Below, piece after piece: positions 58,000 to 64,000 of a stretch of DNA of 64,000 bases. Source of the stretch: Cryphonectria parasitica EP155 (Eukaryota > Ascomycota > Sordariomycetes > Diaporthales > Cryphonectriaceae). Positions within the stretch are counted from its first letter, which is position 1. Every line of letters begins with the position of its first letter. The position numbers and the translations under genes were made by a program. The stretch is taken from contig NW_024468909.1 of NCBI RefSeq assembly GCF_011745365.1, positions 620,001-684,000 of the forward strand, given 5' to 3'. The notes under the pieces are model-generated. The model was not told the DNA's origin, did no database searches, and was given only the letters and a program-made list of their open reading frames with translations.

Positions 58000-58669
58000 T
58001 TGAGGGCGGCATGAGGGGAGAGACAGATGGACCCATAACTTCAACATCTGCATGCTTTTACCAGTGATAGTCCGCGCCTCAGGATAGCATGATCTCGGTC
58101 GCTCGACGGACGAGTCCATACGAATCATCAGGAGCAAGACTTCAGGATACGGCCCGACTTGAGCCAATGCATGGAACTCATAGGATTCTTGTTACTGATG
58201 CAAATACATACCCCTTAAGCACCCTGGTCTAATCTAAGCACTGGGGCTTTCATTATAGGCGACAATTGAGTATACGGCAAGAGCTTTCTGAACACAGAGT
58301 CTCTTTGACGCCTTTGAGTTTATAGGCAAAGGATGAGAGAATACAGGTAATAGGTCCAATTAATGCGTCGTGCCGAGCGGTATTGACCAAGATTCTCATA
58401 AGTACTGCTGTGACAAACAGCATGAAGGGATAGTATTCTATTTGTAACGGTGTTTCCGGACCCGATCGGTAGGTCCCGAGCCGAGTTGCCCCGCCATTGC
58501 GGGACATCGGCCGGAGCTCGGCCGGATTTGCAGTGTCCACTTCATCATATGTACATGACGTACTCAGCAGACGAAGCGCGATCTCACGGACTTCGCCCAC
58601 AAGAGAATCATCATTTCATTACACGATCAATCTCGACAAATCAACGCATCCAAGTATTTACGCACAGCA
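58000..58669. other. Intergenic between effector and Rdx genes
   Basis: 670 bp. The part at 58200-58440 is AT-richer. Nothing is recognised as a gene. Confidence 0.35.
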
Positions 58670-59423
58670 ATGGTTGAAAAGGCTGAAGAGGCCGCCGCGC
58701 CGTATCCTCTCCCCCGCGTGACTATCAAGTTCTGCACGCAGTATGTGACATCAGGTCCTCCGTCATCCTAAAGCTTTCCATAGCCCAGTCCTAAATCAAT
58801 ACTAAACACTAAACCAGGTGCAAATGGATGCTGAGAGCCGCATACGTACGTTCCTAATGGCTGTGGGCGCAACCCCCGGTTCTCAACTACTCTCATCCGA
58901 TTTTCCCGGCCTCTGAGCTGACATGACGCGCGCACACTAGTTCGCCCAAGAGCTCCTCTCGACATTCTCCACATCTCTGGGCGAGGTCGCGCTGCAGCCC
59001 AGCACGGGCGGAACCTTTGTGGTGGAGATCTTCCACCAGGTCCCATCGTCATCGCCTTCAGCAGCCTCAACCGTGCAGAACCGCATCCTCTGGGACCGCA
59101 AGGCGGACGGTGGGTTCCCTGAGACGAAGGAGCTGAAGCGTAGGGTGAGGGACGTGATCGAGCCTGGACGTGACTTGGGACACGTTGACAGGCATGGAGG
59201 GACGAAAGGAGCGGCGGCGGTTCCGGCGGGAGACGCTGGGCTGGAGGTCGGCGCAGGCGAAAGGCTTCCCTCGAGGTCGGAGCTCGAGGCGGTGGGTCAG
59301 GCGGGTGGAGGGTACCCTGGGTCAAGCGAGGCTGCGGTGCAGCTGGTCGGAGACCTGAAGCGTGGAGAGCAACAACAGGGCGGTGAATGCGTTGGCAAGG
59401 AGGCCTGCGAGGACTGTAGCTGA
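58670..59423 (+). CDS. Rdx family (SelW/SelT-like) CxxC protein
   Basis: Thioredoxin-like small redox protein of the Rdx group. Three exons: 58670-58740, 58818-58845 (28 nt) and 58941-59423, 193 aa; junctions in frame (..IKFCTQ/CKWMLRAAY/FAQELLSTF..). The motif FCTQCKW gives an ordinary Cys-x-x-Cys; the second Cys sits at the place of selenocysteine or cysteine in related proteins, and no UGA is read through. A central GGTFVVEI strand and ILWDRKADGGFPE-KELKRRVRD match the family, which usually ends there at about 110-140 aa. The remaining 70-80 residues are Gly/Glu/Ala-rich and probably disordered. The partner and the oxidised substrate are unknown. Confidence 0.82.
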
Positions 59424-59827
59424 GGTGGCTGTGTAGAGGAACCTGGACAGATTTCAAGCCTATGAACGCAGTTCTGGGCAAATTGCAAAGCTACAGCAGA
59501 AAAAGTATCATCATTGGTTCGTGATCTCGAGAAGCCTGATTGGTTGTTTGTTACTTGCATTGGAGCCTTGGAGGTTATAATTGTATTGGTGAATATTGCA
59601 ATACACTCAGTGACTTTTTCGGACGCAATATCCATACACGTATGAAATTATTTCCAATCTGTAACTCGAATCTAGCTTTTTTCTTGTCCAACATGTTTTT
59701 GGTGGACCTTTTGCGAGCCTTGTTCCGGGTGCCAGAGATGTTCAGTATTTTATGTATCCTCGCCCTGACACCAATCAAAGTACTCGCTCACATAAGGCCC
59801 CTGATAATTTCTATGCCTTGAAAAGTC
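59424..59827. terminator. Convergent 3' region
   Basis: About 400 bp between the stop codons of the Rdx gene and the CorA-like gene, AT-rich from 59560 on, consistent with two 3' UTRs. Confidence 0.35.
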
Positions 59828-61828
59828 TTAAACCATAGCATCAGAGTCAATCTGTTGTCCTTTCTGTCGTCTGAAACCGACAAAATACCCCCACGCCAGG
59901 AGCGTGAGGAAGGTACAAGCACCCGTGATAGCAACGTAAATCCAGATGTAGCTGGAGACGACACTCTCGCTCTCAGAGGGGCTCCAGTCAAAGAATGTCA
60001 TCGAGAAGAAGGTCTGTCTTTAATAAGTATTGTGAATAATGTTATAGAGATGGTGGCAGCCTACAGCGAAGAAAGTACCCGGTAGAAAGACCATGGTCAC
60101 GAGAGATATGGATCGCATTTGATTAGAATCGTTCCCTGCGGCCAAAGCGATGTCGACATTTATGTCTGCATTCGACTTTGTAAGCAGTTAGTATGGACCA
60201 TAACCTTTTCTGAATAACAAAAGCAAATTGTATGACTCACCCACTGTGTGGCCATCGACATGCCTTCAACCCTCATTGTACAGTCCTCTGTATGTTGCTG
60301 GAACTCCTCAGTGAGATCCTTCAGACGATCTTTGATGAGTCTATTTGCCTCTATCATCGCTTCATCCATTTTGAGAGGTTCTGCTGCCCCCCTTACAGGT
60401 AACGGATCCGTAGACGAGAGCTCATCCGCATGGTCAGCCATTTTCACGAGCTGTTGTCGCCATATCTCGAGCCTGTTCCTCAGGAAAGTGGCATGAAGCC
60501 AGACATCTCTTCTTTCACTACGTGCGCCTCCATTTGCGTCGCTCTTAAGAGCATACGTTCCCACGCCTGTGTCGAGCTCAAATATCATCTCCTCAACTTG
60601 CCTAGTAGTCACGTCGACAACCTTTAGCATGCGTTCGCGTTCCAGCTCTGCAAAGATCCCCGGCAAGAGCAGTGGATGACGGCAATACTCCATCGAACCA
60701 GCCAACCGGTTTAAGACTTTTCGTTCAATATCGGCCGTGCAACCGAAGAGCATACCGAACGTGCAGCTGAGGTCGGGGAAGTGGGTGACAGTGAGTGCCA
60801 GGTCCCTCTTCCACAGGTTTGCGGATCGACAATTGTAGACTTGCAGAATACCCTGTCAGCAATGTTTCCAGCACTCTTTTTTTCTTCTTTCTTTTTCCCT
60901 TCTTCTTTCATTCTTTTGGGGGTGTGCTAAGTTGAGTTGCATACCAATTGACGGAGTGTTCTGCCCATGCATAGCTGCCTTCAGATATGCTCGCGAAAAT
61001 AAAGGGGTATCAGCCCGACTGATTGCTCGTGCTATAGATGGGTGTATGAAGAGAGCTTCACAGATTTCCTCAAACAGGTCCTTCTCAAGTGGTATCCGTT
61101 GGACTTCACGTCCACCGCCTTGGAGTTCCGCGATGGTTCTTTCACTATCTGCCGTACCTGTGCCCCGCAACAAATTTCTATTCGCGGGCCAGCGATGGGA
61201 TTTAATCTTGTCATCGTAGATGACGCCCAAGAATTCGCCATCGACGTCTTTGTCTCCAAAGCTAATAGCACCACTGTCAATCTCTTTGAGCAAGCTACTG
61301 TGTTCTCCCTCCCTTCTAGCAAGGCTGTCGCAGTTGACCGGTGTCGTCAGCTTTGCTCCTTGAAATCCGTACGATAGAGGAATCTCTTACACCAAGACTG
61401 TGCATGGCTGTCCATCAAAGTAATGTGGTCGTTCCTAATGGAATTTGAAGTGAGCAATCAGAGTGGCAAAATCTTAGCAAACGGAAAAGGCAGTCTCGCC
61501 ACTCACATGATGAAGCCACATATTCCAGTCTTCAATTCCTTCCAGAGACCATAGTCGAGGAGTCTGAGAGATCAAGAGTCAGTGATTACTCGTAGTTGAT
61601 AAAAGTCAAATCATTCCTCCTCACCGGTTCTCCTGCTTGTAAGCACACTACTGTTGTGGGTTGGGGTGTGTAGCGGAAGACCTTCTCCAGGTCACTCTCG
61701 GACATTGGTCCAAATTCCGCTGGCCAATTCATTCCGTCCTCTGAAGGAATTCTCTTTGCCTCTATTGAGTAACTCAGCACCGTGAACAAAGTCTGATGGT
61801 CCAGGCACCTGTATATGGTTGTGTCTAT
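59828..61828 (-). CDS. CorA-like fungal membrane protein (5' end unresolved)
   Basis: Relative of CorA Mg2+ channels of the divergent fungal type. Exons I can support: complement(59828-60013, 60065-60175, 60241-60839, 60945-61315, 61391-61434, 61507-61563, 61625-about 61808 or 61828). The frame is kept at each join, e.g. ..NTPSI/VYNCRSANLW.., ..MATQW/SNADINVDIA.., ..FLPGTFFA/TFFSMTFFDW... The soluble part is helical with a long coiled stalk (60241-60700). Membrane helix 1 is about SLVTMVFLPGTFFATFF, and helix 2 is WIYVAITGACTFLTLLAWGY. The loop after helix 1 reads F-S-M-T-F where CorA has Y-G-M-N-F, so ion selectivity is doubtful. For the 61315 acceptor an alternative 6 nt upstream is equally good. 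I found no in-frame ATG; see the separate note on possible upstream exons at 62125-62475. Confidence 0.72.
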
Positions 61829-62873
61829 CTATGCCTTGAGTCTCATGACGCATTTATTTTGCAGCCGAATCAACGCAGCAAGCGGGGCAATGGAGAACAA
61901 GATTTTTGTCGTCAAATACAATAAGCGCCGAAAGCAGGGCTGGTAGTGATGTGGCAAGACAGCTCCGCCTGTCGACCTATGCACATGCATGACAGTTGGC
62001 TGGCAGCCACGAGCATCGCCCTCTCACAGTGATTGGGTCAGTCCGAAAATGCAGAAATTTATAAGAGCCTGCCTGCCCGTAAATTATGTGCCTTGAACCA
62101 CTTGGCCGCTGCCTCTTGGTGCTTACTCCAATTTTTTGCCATCAAGAAACGTCGATAGTACGACTGCCAGCGGACGACGATGCCAACTATGGCTATTCCT
62201 ACCCGATATGGAGATTACTCCGTTATAAGCAAAGAACTCATGAAGTATTTTCCCAAGGGCAACTTCAAAATTCGTGTAATAGCCTAGCCAATCTGATGTC
62301 CTGGAAAGTCTTATTGACCCTGTGCCTGACAGGTCAGCGGCAATCACTTCATCTGCAAGGTGCCTACCGCCTTAACAAATGTAACTACTATGAGCTTCTC
62401 TTTTCATAGTGTAATAAGGACTAAGGAGTGACATACAGAACCAAATTCGTGCTGTGGAGGATGCCGTCAAAGAACAGTCACACTACAGGGACACCAATAT
62501 TGAATAACTACCAGCGTTTAAGGGCGAATACAGAAGCGATTTTGGCATCATCCCGTCATGATTTCTAGCAGAAATAGGAGGATGAACTGTGGGGTCGAAA
62601 ATGTGGTAGAAGATATGTTACTGAAGATGATTTCCCAAAGGCTGCATGCATGTAGCTCGACACTCTGAGCATAAGTTCGTCGTGACAACAAACACAAATT
62701 CAAATTTTTTTTTTCTTATGAAACTAGCTTATGTTCACAATTATTCGTCTTGCTGATCTTTGGCCTTCCATTCTGGTTTTTCCACAGCTTCTTAACCCCT
62801 CAGTGGCTGTGCAAACGTACTTTTTGTGCAGTCAGCCCGAGCCCCCTTTAATTCAATCAGAGATCTTAGTGCC
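61829..62873. other. Gap with possible extra exons on the minus strand
   Basis: About 1 kb between the CorA-like gene and the 3' end of the kinase gene. A minus-strand open stretch at 62123-62347, preceded by a GTATGT..TTGCAG intron candidate and ending at a GTAAGC donor, could be 5' exons of the CorA-like gene. A TATAAATT at about 62058-62065 instead suggests a promoter. Both remain open. Confidence 0.35.
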
Positions 62874-64000
62874 TCATGCGCCACGCCGGAGCTTATTACT
62901 GAGGATAGCCTCCACCGAACCGCCATGTTGAATCCAATTTCGGTGAGGACATGGCGTCTCATAGTATGTGGCGGGTCTTGATGTGCACAAGCCTCTCATC
63001 TTCTCTTGTAGATGTGGCCCCTTGATCCTCTCATCTGATCTCACACACAACATGTGCCGTTGGACTAGCTCCAAGAGGTCTCGGAAGAACCCAGTGCAAC
63101 GTGGGTGCTGATGCAGAGAATCGAGGCGCTGGGAAGTAGATGTCAGCAGGGTAGTCTGATCGTGCCCATCTAGCCATTCTCAAGTTCGATGTCCATCGAG
63201 AAAAAAGTTCTCACCTCAAAGACCGGTGTTTTCAACGAAAATCTGCCCATTTGCCCGTTGATGCGCTCCAAGCCATAGTAAGAATCATTTCCTCCCATGT
63301 CCAAGTAAGTCACACTACATCGATCAGAAGCAAATCTCTCAGCCCCGTCCCATCCTTGAAGAGCCCAGACAGTGAGTTCAAGGAAAAGACAGCCCAAAGT
63401 CCAAATATCGTAGCTTCTGGAGACGTATCCAAGATTTCCACCCTGATGAGGCGCCATATCACACTCTGGCGGCCGATAGTTGGGCGTTCCTGGAAGGCCT
63501 TCCCCAGGTATGTTGGATCTGGTGGCGTCGCCACGCGCCTGGGCGAGGCCGAGGTCTGATAACACAAACTTAATCTTTCGGCTCCCAGGCTCTATGAAGC
63601 ACAGCACGTTCTGGGGTTTGATATCCCCGTGTCGTCCCCACTTTTCCACCCCGTCTATGAATATACGAGGATTCGGGTTGTGAATCGAGTTCACGGCTTT
63701 CACAATCTCATAGCATTGTTCGGCCAGCCAACTGACCCTATAAACGCCGTGGATTCCAGCCGGCTGCAGCTTCCATAGCCTGAGTAAGTCTGTGTCGGCC
63801 CAAGGGAACAGGAGGTGGAAGTGAGGAATTCCATTTTCCAAGCAGACCACGGTGGCCAGCAGACAGATAATGTGGGGGTGTATTCCGCCAAATCTCTTGA
63901 GCATTTCAGCTTCTTTGTCGAACTCCTCCTTATTGCCTGTGAACAACCTCTTGAGTGCAAAAATATTATTTTCTGCGGACCACTGATTAAGAATGAAGCA
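62874..64000 (-). CDS. Fungal non-RD protein kinase, 5' truncated by window edge
   Basis: Protein kinase domain, cut at the left of its chain by the window end. Exons complement(62874-63128, 63215->64000), at least 347 residues. The intron (donor GTGAGA, CTGAC branch, acceptor CCCAG) joins ..KTPVFE/RLDSLHQHPRCTGFF... Landmarks: FALKRL with the ATP-binding Lys very near the window edge, EFDKEAEML for the helix-C Glu, HGDIKPQN as catalytic loop (Gly in place of the usual Arg of HRD), SDLGLA in place of DFG, GTPNYRPPE, and SRSYDIWTLGCLFLE in subdomain IX. The second exon continues the C-lobe (FFRDLLELVQRHML) and a tail. The catalytic Asp, Lys and Asn are present, so activity is plausible. This kinase type is expanded in filamentous fungi; the target is unknown. 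Confidence 0.82.

Noticed and set aside
58670..58845. Selenocysteine in the Rdx protein
   Set aside because: The motif is an ordinary Cys-x-x-Cys with no in-frame UGA, and fungi of this group generally lack selenoprotein synthesis.
61321..61390. Unspliced reading of the CorA-like gene or a 32-nt intron
   Set aside because: Reading through meets a TAA after ..CTVLV; the nearest acceptor would give a 32-nt intron, too short, so the acceptor at 61316 (or 61322) was used.
1..64000. CRISPR arrays, rRNA genes, bacterial operons, plasmid origins
   Set aside because: None seen; the intron-rich fungal gene structure makes prokaryotic elements implausible.

Overview
This window is nuclear DNA from a filamentous ascomycete, most likely a sordariomycete. 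The evidence is many short introns (about 50-150 nt) with GTAAGT/GTGAGT-like donors, CTAAC/CTGAC branch sites and CAG/TAG acceptors; compact genes on both strands; an intron-bearing nuclear tRNA-Leu; and fungal-only families (fungal rhodopsin-like receptor, CorA-like proteins, Hce2 effector, fungal G-gamma, large NAD-GDH). There are no bacterial operons, rRNA genes, CRISPR arrays or intact transposons. I can support 22 protein genes and one tRNA; intron positions were worked out by eye from reading frame and splice signals.

Layout. 0.2-3.5 kb: Atg16 (+) converging on histone H3K79 methyltransferase Dot1 (-). 4.7-6.2 kb: a five-exon, seven-helix fungal receptor-like protein (-). 7.9-8.2 kb: a small unknown ORF (-). 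8.6-12.4 kb: an ankyrin-repeat/CorA-like membrane protein (-). 13.7-17.2 kb: NAD-specific glutamate dehydrogenase (-) with a tiny 37-nt last coding exon. 17.2-22.7 kb: a 5.4-kb gene-empty stretch. 22.7-23.8 kb: an alpha/beta hydrolase (-). 25.4 kb: tRNA-Leu(AAG). 26.6-27.5 kb: a WW-domain protein (+).

29-49 kb is a housekeeping block: Rix1 (-) divergent from a Ypp1/TTC7-type TPR protein (+); an unrecognised disordered protein (+) converging on Tip41 (-); Aurora kinase (+) converging on Atp23 (-); glutamate 5-kinase (+) converging on Nip7 (-). eIF3a (-) follows at 49.6-52.9 kb, then about 3 kb without genes, then the G-protein gamma subunit (+) at 55.9 kb.

The right end (57-64 kb) looks accessory: a secreted Hce2-type effector candidate (+), a three-exon Rdx/SelW-like protein (+), a multi-exon CorA-like membrane protein (-), and a fungal non-RD protein kinase (-) cut by the window edge.

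Functional themes are ribosome production and translation (Rix1, Nip7, eIF3a), TOR/PP2A, autophagy and PI4K trafficking (Tip41, Atg16, Ypp1), mitosis and chromatin (Aurora, Dot1), and glutamate/proline metabolism (NAD-GDH, glutamate 5-kinase). These are scattered genes, not one cluster. I see no convincing undescribed multi-gene system. The most unusual items are the ankyrin-CorA fusion, two CorA-like proteins with altered GMN signatures, a stopless in-frame intron in Aurora, a micro-exon in NAD-GDH, and poly-C tracts on the sense strand upstream of several genes.
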